Part shown: positions 9,569 through 21,101 of the stretch, one piece after another
How positions within the stretch are numbered: position 1 is the stretch's first letter
Layout of the letters: the number at the start of each line of letters is the position of its first letter
Assembly (NCBI GenBank): GCA_008704415.1
Contig: VXIS01000126.1
Location: 1-64,000 of the forward strand
Reading direction: 5' to 3'
DNA from: Sphaerosporella brunnea
Taxonomy: Eukaryota > Ascomycota > Pezizomycetes > Pezizales > Pyronemataceae
DNA: 64,000 nucleotides
The notes under the pieces: model-generated
The model's database searches: none
The model's input: the letters and a program-made list of their open reading frames with translations, nothing else
Told to the model about the DNA's origin: nothing
Translations under genes and position numbers: made by a program

Positions 9569-10726
9569 ATGCCAATATACAAAGCTATCTCCGACGACCT
9601 CTGGGCACGCCTCGTGGCTGCCAGCGCTCTCACCGATCTTGAAAACAACGACCCTCTCGACTATATCCACAGAATCTGCACCGAAGTCCTCAGCACCCCT
9701 GACTATACACCTGCACCCACGGACGACGACCTTACCTTGGCCGAAGAAACCGCTCGAGCTGACGCTGCCGAGCAAGAACTGGTCCGTCAACGAGAAATCA
9801 TCACCCGCCTCCTGGGCCAGCCAGCACCGGAGAACCATGGAGCACGAGGTGACAAGCTCCCGGACGCACCTATGTTCGACGGCACCCGCGATAAGCTTCG
9901 GTCGTTTGTCGCCCAGCTCCGTCTCAAGCTGTTCACAGACACCACACGCTTCCCAACCCCCCAGCTACGGTTGTCCTATGCCATCAACCGATGCGAAGGC
10001 CGTGCCATGGAACAACTCCTCCCCTACATTCGCAATAATGGCACGATTACAGGACTCGACGATGTTGAAGACGTCATCAGCGTCCTCCAGACTGCCTTCG
10101 GTGACCCGGACCGCGCCGCCACAGCTCGTCACAAGCTCCAAACCCTTCGACAAGGCAACAAGGAATTCTCGCTATACTACGCCGAGTTCTCCAGGCTGGT
10201 CTCCGATTTGGATTGGGATCAACGTGCCACCATGGATGCCCTCCGGCATGGACTCTCAATCGAAATCCTAGAGAAGCTCATCGGCACCCCGAATCCCACC
10301 AACCTTAACGACTTTGTCAACCTGTGCCAACGTCTGGACTCCCCAATCCGTGCCGTTGAGCACCTCCGCAAACTCCGGTCTAGCACTTCGTCTTCAACCT
10401 CCCGCAACGCCAGTCACCATCCGGTCACTACTCCACAACGACCCCGCACGCCTCAAGGAACCTTCGCTCCCACTTCGGCCTCCCAGCCTCAACCTGACAC
10501 TACGCAGCCCGTACCTACACCCATGGACCTTTCCGCCAATCGCCGCAAGATCACACCCCAGGAACAAGCTGCCCGGCTTGCCGAGGGTCGCTGTCTCTAC
10601 TGCGGCGGCCACGGGCACTTGGCTGCGACCTGCCCCAATAAGCCGGCCCACCTCCGAGCCGCCGCCACCACTACGACTACCACGCTCACTCCCCTCCCGA
10701 CCGACAACCAGTCGGGAAACGTCTAG
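9569..10726 (+). CDS. gag: Gypsy Gag
   Basis: 385 codons from ATG 9569 (context ACACCATGC) to TAG 10724-10726. The N-terminal half is helical capsid-like, with an acidic coiled-coil-like stretch around EETARADAAEQELVRQRE. The middle has the retrotransposon Gag pattern with FAQLRLKLF-like and EFSRLVSDLDW segments. A Pro/Thr-rich linker leads to a CCHC zinc knuckle CLYCGGHGHLAATC near 10591-10635, which binds nucleic acid. The earlier open stretch from 9398 lies in the LTR and leader and is not needed. The frame is intact. Its last codons carry the slippery heptamer described separately, so pol is expected as a -1 fusion. Confidence 0.9.
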   Translation: MPIYKAISDDLWARLVAASALTDLENNDPLDYIHRICTEVLSTPDYTPAPTDDDLTLAEETARADAAEQELVRQREIITRLLGQPAPENHGARGDKLPDAPMFDGTRDKLRSFVAQLRLKLFTDTTRFPTPQLRLSYAINRCEGRAMEQLLPYIRNNGTITGLDDVEDVISVLQTAFGDPDRAATARHKLQTLRQGNKEFSLYYAEFSRLVSDLDWDQRATMDALRHGLSIEILEKLIGTPNPTNLNDFVNLCQRLDSPIRAVEHLRKLRSSTSSSTSRNASHHPVTTPQRPRTPQGTFAPTSASQPQPDTTQPVPTPMDLSANRRKITPQEQAARLAEGRCLYCGGHGHLAATCPNKPAHLRAAATTTTTTLTPLPTDNQSGNV

Positions 10727-10759
10727 ACCAGCCGCACATTGATGGCTATGCTGCTGGTC
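10714..10759 (+). promoter_or_regulatory. Programmed -1 frameshift signal between gag and pol
   Basis: GGGAAAC at 10714-10720 is in the phase G GGA AAC relative to gag, the X XXY YYZ form of -1 slippery sites, two codons before the gag TAG. After a 5-nt spacer GACCAGC (10726-10732) can pair perfectly with GCTGGTC (10753-10759) to give a 7-bp stem with a 20-nt loop. A -1 shift here enters exactly the pol frame, which is open from 10639. Efficiency, and any pseudoknot, are unknown. Confidence 0.75.
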
Positions 10760-13700
10760 ACCCCATCTTGTTGTCTTCGTCTAGCTTAGGATTGACAGCT
10801 CTTGAAGTTACGGACACAGTTGTGGAGGAAACAGTACTGGAAGGAAAGCACCTTATTGTTTCTTGCACTCTGTCATTCAGCAATAAAACTGTTCGTACTC
10901 ATGCGCTGATCGATTGTGGCGCAACTGGCATATCCTTTGTGGACGAAGACTTCGCTCGCCATCACCAACTCCCCTTATGCTCGTTAAGAAAACCCCGTGC
11001 CCTCGAAGTAATTGAGGGCCGTCCAATCTCTTCCGGTGACATCACTCATCTCTCCGTCGCCCAATGTACCATCCAAGATCACCAAGAACAACTCCCCATG
11101 TTTGTCACCAAATTAGGACACTACCCCATTGTACTCGGAATCCCCTGGCTCCAGCTCCACGACGTCGCGATCCGATTCAGCTCTCGGACTCTCACCTTCG
11201 GATCACAATACTGCCTGGCTCACTGCAACCCCGTACCAACAACCGTCTCAGCCCTTAGCGAAAAACCTCCAGAGGTCTTTCGGGAACCCATCACAGCAGC
11301 GCCAGCAAAACTCCACATCGCCTCACTAAAAGCCTCCTCCTTCTGCCGATTGGCCAAGAAAAAGCACCTAGCCGTCTATTCTATATCCCTGTACGAGATT
11401 AATAGGGCCCTTGAAAAAAAGTACGCCGAAGACGACAACGACCTACGCAAAATTGTCCCCGCCGAATTCCACGGCTATCTCCCTTTGTTCAAGGAGGCAA
11501 TTGCAAATAGACTACCGCCGCATCGACCATATGACCATAAGATTCCTTTGAGAGAGAGCTTCGTTCCCCCATTTGGCCCTCTGTATTCCCTCTCCCGAGA
11601 GGAGCTGGAAGCCCTCAAGGCCTGGCTCGAAGAAAACTTGGAAAAGGGATTTATCCGCCGCTCATCCTCGCCAGCCGCGTCGCCCATCCTGTTCGTCAGG
11701 AAAGCAGACGGGGCTCTACGGCTGTGTGTTGACTACCGAGGCCTGAACGAAGGAACTATCAAGAACAGGTACCCGTTACCTCTGATCCAGGAGACACTGA
11801 TGCAGCTCTCCAAGGCAAAATACTTCACGACGTTGGACATCCGAGGAGCCTACAACCTGGTCCGCATGGCTGAAGGGGAAGAATGGAAGACTGCCTTCAG
11901 AACCCGCTACGGGCTTTTCAAATCTCTGGTCATGCCTTTCGGACTCACAAATGCCCCTGCCGACTTCCAAGCCTTCATCAACGACGTACTTCGACCGTTC
12001 CTCGACCGCTTTTGTACGGCCTACCTCGACGACATCTTGATCTATTCAGAGACCATCGAAGAACACCGCGAGCATATCAAGCAGATCCTCGACGCTCTCA
12101 GCAAAGCTGGGCTCCACCTCAAGCCGGAGAAATGCAAGTTCTATCAGATGGAGGTCAAGTACCTGGGCTTACTGGTCGGACGCAACGGCATCAAGATGGA
12201 CCCCAGCAAAGTCCAAACAATCATGGAATGGGAACCACCAGTCCAACCTCAAGGACGTTCAGGAATTCTTAGGATTTGCAAACTTCTATCGCCGGTTCAT
12301 TCGCGACTATTCAAAGGTGGTTGCCCGACTCACCTCGCTGACCAAGAAAGACAATGGCCAACCCGTGCCCTTTGTGTGGGGTACCGCGCAGCAGAACGCG
12401 TTCGATACCCTCAAAAAGGCTTTTATAACCGCCCCGATTCTCCGACACTTCGACTATGATCGTGAAGTTGTTGTCGAAACCGATGCATCAGACTACGTCT
12501 CAGCCGGTGTCCTCTCCCAGTATGACGATGAGGGAACCCTCTACCCCGTCGCCTTCTTTTCCAAGAAACACTCCCCTGCCGAATGCAACTATGAGATCTA
12601 CGACAAGGAGTTGATGGCTATCATTCGATGCTTCGAGGAATGGCGTCCCCACCTTGAAGGCTCTGCGTTCCCCGTCCAGGTCCTCACCGATCACAAGAAC
12701 CTGGAATATTTCATGACAACGAAACTGCTCAACCGTCGCCAGGCCCGCTGGTCCGAATTCCTGTCTCGCTTCAACTTCAAGATAGTCTATCGACCCGGTG
12801 TCGCTGGTGGGAAACCCGACGCCCTCACTAGGAGGTCTGGAGACCTCCCTAAAGAGGGGGATGAACGACTTTTGGCCAACCAACAGGCAGGCCTCAAACC
12901 GCAGAACCTGCGCGACAATCTACGTTTGATGGCGGAAAACCCACCCAGCACCGGGCCGTCCTCCCTGGAAACCCTGTTTGACAAAGGGTACGAAGCGGAT
13001 CCTTTCCCGCAACGAGTCCTAGAGATGCTGGCAAAAGGCACCCGAATCTCCAAAGACATTTCACTTGCAGACTGCTCTGATCACCAAGGGAGGCTAGAGT
13101 ACCGCGGATGCTTCTACGTCCCAGATCACGCCCCCCTTCGGCTCCGACTCATTCAAGACCACCACGACCCTCCGACCATGGGACACCCGGGACGTGCAAA
13201 GACCTTGGAACTCCTATCCCGACGCTACTACTGGACAAGTATGCGACACGACGTTGAGAGATTCGTACGCAATTGTCATACCTGCCGACGGACGAAAGCA
13301 ACAAGACACGCACCGTTCGGGACTCTGAAGCCTCTTCCTGTCCCACACCATCCTTGGCAAAGTGTCTCCGTCGATTTCGTCACTGGACTTCCTGTCTCGG
13401 AAGGCTACGACGCAATCTGCGCAGTAGTCTGCCGACTAACAAAACAACGCCACCTGATTCCCTGTCTTACAACCATCGATGCAGAAGGATTCGCTCAGCT
13501 ATTTATTGAAAACGTCTTCAAGCACCATGGCCTCCCCGACGTTCTCATCTCCGACCGAGGCCCCCGGTTCGTTGCTAACTTCTAGAAACACCTTGCTTCC
13601 TGTCTTGGGATTGAGACTGCTCCAAGCACCGCCTTCCACCCGCAGACCGATAGTCAGACAGAACGGATTAATGCCGTCACGGAGCAGTATCTCCGCGCCT

Positions 13701-14434
13701 ACGTATCATACCTGCAGAACGATTGGAAGAAGTATCTCCCCCTGGCCGAATTCGCAGCCAATAACCAGGCTTCCGAGACTACGTCACTGTCTCCTTTCTT
13801 CGCCGTCTATGGCCGTCACCCTAAGTGCTCCTTTGAACTAGACATTCGGACCGACAACCCCGAACAGGTCGACGCGCAGCTGGTGGCCGAGCGGATGTCA
13901 CACATCCACGACGTTCTACGAGCCGAAATGAAGTACGCCCAAGTCAGATAATCTGAAGCCGCCGATTGGTCCCGAGTCCCCGCCCCTGTGTTCAAAGAGA
14001 ACGACCTCGTCTGGCTGGACTGTAGGAACTTGGGCACGGAACGACCATCTAGGAAACTCGCAAACAAGCACCTGGGCCCTTACCGAGTGGTTCAAGCCGT
14101 CGGTACCCATGCCTATGAATTGGACATCCCCAACACCATGAAGAACCATCGCACCTTTCCGGTCTCGCTCCTAAACCCGGCATCTTCCGACCCCCTCCCT
14201 GGACAGATCATTCCACCTCCTCTCCCTGTTGTTGTCGATGGCGAAAAAGAATGGTCCGTCGATGCAATTCTGGATTCCCGCTTGGTAAGGGGACGCCTCA
14301 AATATCTGGTAAAGTGGACCGGCTACGACCCACCGGAATGGGAGGCGGCGGAAGGAATCAATGGCCTTGAAGCTATCGACCGCTTCCACAAATTGTACCC
14401 ACACAAGCCCGGACCACTTCCAGATGACAGCTGA
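10721..14434 (+). pseudogene. pol: Gypsy Pol (PR-RT-RH-IN-chromodomain), disabled
   Basis: Read after the -1 shift. Aspartic protease with ALIDCGATG (10906-10926), reverse transcriptase with YLDDILIYS (catalytic Asp pair at 12028-12033), RNase H with VETDAS (about 12475) and YDKEL, integrase zinc finger H-H-C-C ending CHTCRRTK (about 13276-13300). The integrase core has Asp in SVDFVTGLP and ISDRGPRF and Glu in VTEQYLR (13682). A chromodomain from about 14250 has LKYLVKWTGY. Defects are a frameshift near 12240, TAG at 13583-13585 where a Trp codon is expected, and TAA at 13949-13951. It ends at TGA 14432-14434. Fusion of a chromodomain to integrase is known to steer such elements to heterochromatin. 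Confidence 0.92.
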
Positions 14435-14469
14435 AGCTTCGTCGGAGCTCAGCCATAAGAGGGGGATAC

Positions 14470-14750
14470 TGTCACGGCTCAAGGTTAAGGGGTGGCTCGG
14501 CGCTAGGGTTAGGGTGTCACGTGACGCGCGGTCACGTGACGGGAAAGCATAAATAGCAAGGTTTCACTTGTTTTTGTTTCTTTTCTTCTTCACTTCTTTA
14601 CAGAACGTCTTGTATACTAGCGAACCTAGTAACCTTGAACCACCTTGTCTTGTCTCGTCTTCTTCTGCCTCTTGTCCTTGTCCTCCTGCCTCCGGCCCTT
14701 GCCTCGAAAGCTACGTACCTTGGACGTTTCCTCACGCCTGTCCCGTTACA
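14470..14750 (+). repeat. Gypsy 3' LTR
   Basis: Preceded by the purine tract AAGAGGGGGATAC. Starts TGTCACGG and ends GTTACA, followed by CAAAC. Keeps both CACGTG boxes. Confidence 0.95.
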
Positions 14751-15116
14751 CAAACCCTTAAAACCGCACACAGGACACCCGCGGCCAGCGACAGCCGCAG
14801 CCAGCAACAGCCGCAGCCATTAACAGCAACGACCAGACCGAGCAAAAGGACTATAATTTCACGACAAGCTACAGCTAGTCACATGGGCAGGCGTCTGGCT
14901 GAGGCTGAAGCTGAGAATGAATCACAGCAAATTGCCGAGCCTGTGTTTCCGGATGAGGTGGCGAACGAAGGACAGGCGTCAGAAGATCACGAGGCAGAAA
15001 AGGACGACGGTGACCAGGAGGCCATAAATAAATCCCTACAGATCTACATCAACACGTTTCAAGTCCACAATGGTGCACACTCCGACTCGGAGTCGGAAGC
15101 AACACCATTGCCATAA
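14751..15116 (+). pseudogene. Tc1-like transposase N-terminal remnant, copy T3
   Basis: Directly after the gypsy LTR the plus frame reads a Gln-rich start, then RRLAEAEAENESQQIAEPV, and ends with an acidic tail at 15116. The block from about 14785 to 14935 matches 48140-48290 at DNA level (GGCGTCTGGCTGAGGCTGA, CACAGCAAATTGCC) and more weakly 51370-51430. In the 48-kb copy the same N-terminal block precedes a DDE-type catalytic end, so this is taken as a fragment of the same element family. The upstream part was probably removed by the LTR element. Confidence 0.45.
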
Positions 15117-16690
15117 CAACCTCCACAAACTGAAGTCTATGAACCGGGATTTAGACGCCAAACTAAACAGTGAACATAGCCTCGGGTGTCAAGAACGAAG
15201 AGAGTTGAGATTCTGAAAGCAGGCATGCGGCCACGATATTATGATTGTTCACATAAATGATTGCTGACGCTGTTTCAGCCCTTGCAGACATGAAGAAGCT
15301 GCTTTTATCCGCACGGAAGTGCCCCGCCGGCCAAGATTATGCCCCCCATCTCCAGGTCAAGGCCTTTATCTGTGTGCAGCTGGCACATACTGGGCTCGGC
15401 GGCCGCTGCGCAAAAAGGTATAAGGAACGGGTTTTTAAGAGTCACCGGCGCGTCTTAAAGCGACAGCCAGAGGCAGACTCGGTGGGGGGCGCAGCAACGG
15501 GGGGGCGGCTGCGGCTGCGGAGGAGGCATGACGACAAGTTCACATACAATTGATTCTCAGGGTCCCAACTACTTCGCGCGCTTCGACCACTTTTTGCGCC
15601 CTCTGCACGCTATTAAAGTCACGGAAACTCTCAGCGAAACTTTGAGCGACGGGTCAGTCCAAAGCTGCCTGCACCATACTGACTGACAGCCACGCACCAC
15701 ACCCCTGCATGTCCTTGCGTGATTCACCGAGCGTCCTGCTTTTTCAATGATCCTTTGAGAATCGAAGCACGAGAAAGTGCCTTCACTAAGCTAGTGGGGA
15801 TAGAACCCTCACGAGGATTTCAACATGCAGCCCAGGCCACGCTTCGTTTATGGATTTTCTGTCATAAACGTCTACATGCACGGCTGCTCCTTTTAAGTCC
15901 CTTACCGCGATGTGATCTGCAAACCATGATGTCTGCGGATGCGCTTGGAGTGCTGCGACAGGTTAGTCCTCTCGCGTTAGCGTCGTGCTCTCAACTTGAG
16001 ATGGGGTCAACGTACAAGATCACAGACGTCGTTCGCAAGGTTACTCTTGATGTGTCGCAAACAATGCAGATCAATTGGGCGGACGTCATGGCATTGCCGG
16101 TGGTAATTGTATCGCCGGATGTGATGACATCACTGTCAATCATTTATCATACGGTGAGGGGCATGCAGACGTAACAAATAATATTCACCGTGATGGACCC
16201 TGCTGAGGTGTTAGTGTCCGTATCAGTTGTTTGGCGTTTGCACGATGGTGTCCCACCAACGTGAGACTTTCTGTGAACCACACAACCTGTGTGCTATATA
16301 ACGGATGGACTCTGCGGATTGGACCAACAGGGCGATGCGTGAGCATGGCATTGTATCTTTGGGCGTAAAGCCCGATGTTGTCGCGCGATTAGAACTGCAT
16401 GCACATTGGTCTTACAAAGTTTCAGAGCAAAGTGCTAAACCACAAAGAAGCAGATGTTGGACCATGCATCATCAGACTTTGAATGACCGTCTGCGGGATC
16501 GCGAAGATGCAGATATGCACGATACACAATAGCCTTGATTTGATGTAAGCCCGGTCCCAACCTCTGTAACAGGTTCAACGCAGCATAAAACGTGCAGTGT
16601 TGAGATAATGTGCTTGGAACTATGATGGCTGCTGTCATCTGGGTCTCGCTATATTATGACTCTCCGTTGCGGAGTAGTTCCTGAATAAAG
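15117..16690. other. No recognised gene; two open frames of unknown value
   Basis: Plus-strand frames at 15257-15553 (98 codons, basic C-terminus) and 15719-16174 (151 codons, ATG only at 15928) have mixed composition, but no motif, no splice context and no second copy in the window. The first is rich in Arg at its end. I would not call them genes without homologues. Confidence 0.35.
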
Positions 16691-17159
16691 GCGGCGTGTG
16701 ACCCCGAACGGTGGAGGAATGCTTCCCGCCCAGAGGCATGCCAGGATACGACACGATTTGGACCTCTTTGACTGGTCGTGGCCGCGGCGCACGGCGTACT
16801 CCCTAAAACACTGGCAGGCGTGTCGCGGCAACCACCGAGGACTCCTGCGCTCCCACGACTACAGGTCCAGAGGCAGTGCAACAACGCCCAAACGCCAGCC
16901 AATATGCTCCCTTGATAACTTATCGCATCTCAGCCTGGCTTTCGTTTTCGATCCCATCATTCTACGTGGGCAGCTGCGCACCATATGTTGGCTGACAGAT
17001 TATTGTCCCAGAAAAATGGGCAGCGCAACTGATAATGACTATGGCTGCGCGGGAATCCTGCACGAGCGCGGGAGTGGGCTTCTTAAATTCCAGACTGTGG
17101 CCAGGATTCCTCAATCTGATCAACGCGATACGATTGACCGACCGCCAGGAGTATGAAGC

Positions 17160-18140
17160 TGATTTCACCATACCGTAATTCACCCGCTTTGTTTCTTGGT
17201 ACTCAGATACGCCAGCATCAACACGAAATAACCAGGTTCCCTCTACCAGTTCTGCTTCTATACACGCACCATTTTACGCGGATGATCTGGTAATCGATGG
17301 CATATGTAGGATTAGATCGCTGGGAAAAGCGCATACGCCGTCCCTGCGCTTGGCTCGCCAACATTTAAACGCTTAGGGACTGATGAATATTCTTAGCGTT
17401 CACGCTAAGAATATTGCTAGCGCCTGTCCCTGGCACAGACCGACATCTTTTACCCACTTCCCCCTTGAATACCAACGCTGTCAGCTTTACAGGACGGGGC
17501 GCCATAGTAAAAACTGCGTTTTGGCGAGTGAAGATCGGTGTTAACACCTAGCGGCGCCACATGAAACACTCGAATCCTGTGTTCTCGGGGCGAAACAGAC
17601 AAACTGAAGTTGTGGAAGGAGAAAGATCCGCTATGACCGTGGAACGAGCTTCCCTGGAAACGATACTTGCCGGAGTTGCTCGACATCATCCTGTTGATGG
17701 AATCCCTGCACTGGTAGGGAAGCCTGAAGATATCGCCCTATGCACGGTCACCAATGTATCCATCCATCTTGGTGTGACTTGGTCAAGGCAAGATACGGAG
17801 CGCGCAACAAGAGATTGGGAGTGCGGGGCGGTGGTCAACGTCTCGTATGTTGCGGTGCTCTTCGAAGGACGTTGAACATTGCTCGCACGGGTCTTGAGTC
17901 GGGATGTCCTCGCTGTTACCAATCATGATGTGCTGTTACGATCTCTAGTCAATCTCGCCGCAAAAAAAATCCACTCCCAGAGTTACACTCGAGAAATGAT
18001 TGCCTGATCGGTACGCTGTTGTTGATTTCGCTCTGACCTAGCCATACCATTCTGCCAGGCAGCATCAGTCACGTCGTGGCTTCCCCAGTGAGCGTTTGCA
18101 TTACAGCGATGCTGGTTGTTTCCCTCGCTGGGCCTCCCGC
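17160..18140 (+). repeat. Dispersed family A, copy 3 (best frame)
   Basis: Matches 6810-7800. It carries a perfect palindrome at 17386-17415. Downstream the open frame from about 17561 to 17873 (ending VAVLFEGR) is the longest surviving coding stretch of the family. Compared with copy 1, most differences in the TEVVE...AMTVERASL block are in third positions. A second block read as NTNAVSFTGRGAIVKT (17467-17514) parallels NSVIFT...KT-type readings in copies 1 and 4. I do not recognise the protein. Confidence 0.6.
17386..17415. repeat. Perfect palindrome AATATTCTTAGCG
   Basis: 13-bp arms AATATTCTTAGCG and CGCTAAGAATATT flank a 4-nt loop TTCA. A degenerate version lies in copy 1 (about 6943-6970) and another in copy 4 (about 42672-42703), while an independent perfect version is at 40246-40276. 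Confidence 0.85.
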
Positions 18141-18714
18141 GTGTGTGGTGCCTCCTTCTGAAAATGGAGACGAGGTGGAGTCCTTGGACTACGCGATCGA
18201 TACCCATCAAATGGAATACACACGGAGAGGATCGGGGCGATCTCAAAACGGCCGTTGACTCCATGGATTCCAAGATGAACGACGTTGCCCCCCGGGCTGA
18301 AGACGTGAAGCATTTCAATAAACTGTTTCTTGATGATCGGACAAAGACAAAAAAGATGTATGGGCAGTTCGCATCATTCGAGCTGAATTTGATGGTGGGA
18401 ACAAAGAGTAATTGAAGTTGACTGAGAAGATGGTCCATCTTAACGACCGCAGCCGTTGCATGCTTTGCGCTCCCCAAAGCCCCGTGAGTAGAAAGAAGGT
18501 GTCCATTGTCATTCCTCGGGCTATATATACCTGCAACCCGGTGACCCAGTCGATGCAGCGGGGCACGATCTGATCTGATTCGTTTTGATCGTATCTTATC
18601 TGATGGGATCATGTCAGCCGGGATTGCCAAGCGATCTTATCATCCTTTCTCGCCTTATCTGATCTGCGTAGCGCGTGGCAACCAAATCAAAACAAACAAA
18701 TACGCAGCATCAAC
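18141..18714. other. Spacer upstream of FunK1 pseudogene
   Basis: A plus-strand frame that opens at 18116 and ends at 18415 has a hydrophilic, helical C-terminal part with KTAVDSMDSKMND and KHFNKLFLDDRTK. It may be the end of the family A protein, because the corresponding position of copy 1 (7940-7990) also reads as a short coiled-coil-like peptide. At 18561-18670 the words ATCTGATC and TTATCTGAT recur in the likely promoter of the kinase. Confidence 0.35.
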
Positions 18715-21101
18715 ATGACGCACCGCAACGCCGCACACCGCAACGCACCGCAACGCAGCGCCGAACAACGACCCCCGCACCCGCTGCTACACCCACCACT
18801 CACCCCCTCCACCACTCACGCCCTGCACCTTCACCCGATGTCCTCCTTGATTGGCAAACGCGGTCGCCGCGATGAACCGAATCCTCCCGCGGGCCATGCC
18901 TCAAAGCGATCACAGACGTCCAATACCGCGATGCCCCCGCCACGCACGCCGTCATCCGCGCCAGCCCGCGTCTCCGTCCGGTCTCTCGGCGCCCCCCAGC
19001 AGCTGCTGGCCGATCGTGGCCCTGCGCGGAAAGGACGTCCGACGCGAAAGCCCTCGCGCACGTCTTTCCCGCCATCCACCGAAACGCCGTGCAAGCGCAA
19101 CTCGGAGAGCGTGCGCGAGCACGCTTTCAACGTCGACGGCGACCGAGCCGACCCGTCGCTCACCGGCCGGTCCGAGATGGACCTGCTTCTCTACGATGAC
19201 CTCTACTCGAGCGTCATCTGCGATGTCGCCGACATGTGGCAGACCTTTCCCTCCACAAACTCCACGCGCGCGATGATCAACTACACGATCGCAGCCAGCC
19301 TGTACAACCCTCGCTACTCGCTATGGACCGAGTGGCCAGCGGACCCGACTGAGGCCAGCGTGCTGCGCTTTTTCCTCGACCTGCTCTCCTCTCTCCGCGC
19401 CCACTGCTGGCCGGCCGGCTCAGAAACCTTCGACTACGTCCCCTCCAGCTGGATTGTGCTCGAAGACGGCGATTGCAAGCGAAAAACGGACGTCGTCGTC
19501 GTTGGCCACCGGGACGACCCGGAACGGCGAGTCTCTTGGTTAAACGTGCGCGTCATGGGGGAGCTCAAGTCGAGCGCAGCCAAGTCGAACCTCGACGACA
19601 CGATCCTTCAAGTGGCGAACTACGCGCGCGAGGTGTTCGGCGCACAGCCGAATCGCCGCTGGGTGCCTGCTTTCACACTGTGCGGCTCCGACCTGCGCGT
19701 CTGGCGCTTTGACCGTGCGGGTGCGTGCGGATCCACGCTGATCGACATCCACCAGTACCCGGAGCAGTTCCTGGCTGCGATCACCGCCTACGCGACTATG
19801 AGCGCCACCGACGTCGGCTACAATCCGTCCATTCTTTTCAGCACGGATGCGGGTGAGGTGGTGTTCGACCCCACCGTGCATTGGCGCGGCGAACTGGCAG
19901 GCACGTCGGATGGGGCGGATGGCTATCCCCACGTCTACGTCCCGGTCGACACGTCGGACGCGCCCGCTTCGGCGGCCACCCCGCCTCCGGCGGCTGTTTG
20001 GTCTGCACCGTGCACGTCCTGGACGGCGATGGCGCTGAACCCGGACCCGATCTCGCGTCGCATCGCCATCGCCACCCGTGCCAGCGTCTGTTGGGAGGCC
20101 CGCCCGCGTGACGCCGGCCCAGAGTCACCCTGGATCTACGTGGTGAAGGATCAATGGCGATCCTACGAACGGGATCCGGAAGGCGTCTTCTTGCGGGTGG
20201 CTGGGGATGGCGTGCCGGGCATGGCCCGGTATATCTGGCACAGCGACGTACGCGTTTGCTCCGGGCCCAATCGACGGCTCCGCCTCGACGACATCACCGG
20301 GATTCGTCCTCCTTCCGCATGCGCCTCCACTGCGGCTGCACCAACCGAATACCCCGCTCTCACCAAGAGACCAGCACCAACCTCATACACGCAGGCTCGT
20401 CCTTTCGCAACCGCGTCCACACCCGACTACTCAGCGGGCCTGTCGGTCGGCCTCTCCTCCGCTTCGGCACCTACACCAACCTGCTGCTCAGCCTCAAACA
20501 AGTGATCGAGGCGCACCACCACATGTACACGTAGCACCGAGTACTGCATCGCGACTTCAGCAACAACAACATCCTCCTCAATCCATCCGGTCCAGGCGGC
20601 TTCCTGATCGACTTCGACCTCGCCATATTCGCGGACCGCATGCGGGTCACCGGCGCCTTGCACCGCACCGGCACCTTTGACTTTATGGCACGTGACGTGC
20701 TGCTGCCCCCGCCGACCCACCAGCACACGCCGTTGCACGACCTTGAGAGCTTCTTCTACGTGCTGCTGTGGGTGTGCATCTACTACACCAAGGACGGCGA
20801 GCGCCGCGACCCGGCGCCCAAGCACACCATGTTCGCGCCGCAGGCATCCAACGACTTCACGCCGTGGGAGATGGCCAAGGGGAAGAAAGCGATGTACATG
20901 GACGCCCGGTCCTTCAGGAGCTTCGTGCTGCCCACGCTGTTTCCGGAGGCGACCGCGTGCCTGGCGCAGACGGCGACCGCGTGGCGCAAGATGGTGATGC
21001 AAGACGACGAGGAGGACATCGCCGAGGAAACGATCGCGCAGCGGTATCAGCAGGTGCTCGATATTTTGGAGACCGGCATCGTCGAGTGTGCCGGGTGGTG
21101 A
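18715..21101 (+). pseudogene. FunK1-family protein kinase, frameshifted and truncated by a stop
   Basis: Belongs to the fungal-specific Pkinase_fungal (FunK1) family of putative Ser/Thr kinases. The N-terminal region (19150-20110) shares with the 52.8-55.2 kb gene the motifs DCKRKTD, GELKS, ANYAREVFGAQPNRRWV and FTLCG. Kinase landmarks: YVVKDQWR with the ATP-site Lys at 20146-20148, LHRDFSNNN (catalytic HRD at 20547-20555), IDFDLAI in place of DFG (about 20610), HRTGTFDFMA and HDLESFFYVLLWVC. The first frame stops at 20505, whereas the catalytic half lies one frame over. The shift must fall between about 20290 and 20390. A TAG at 20532-20534 then interrupts the catalytic frame just before HRD. 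The intron present in the other copy is absent here. Start could be ATG 18715 or 18838. Confidence 0.85.

Larger units (their letters stand above)
9223..14750 (+). mobile_element. Ty3/gypsy chromovirus-type LTR retrotransposon
   Basis: Two 281-bp LTRs (TGTCACGG...GTTACA) differing at about five positions enclose gag, then pol in the order protease, reverse transcriptase, RNase H, integrase, chromodomain. The C-terminal chromodomain places it among chromoviruses. Total 5.5 kb, a normal size. It is recently inserted by LTR similarity but already disabled in pol by a frameshift near 12240 and two in-frame stops (13583-13585 and 13949-13951). No 5-bp target duplication can be checked because the left LTR is fused to a second copy. 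The primer-binding site after 9503 (GTACGTTCTGTCG) is not an obvious tRNA 3' end. Confidence 0.95.

Noticed and set aside
18800..19932. Several minus-strand frames opposite the FunK1 pseudogene
   Set aside because: Arg/Ala/Gly-rich shadows of a GC-rich coding strand.
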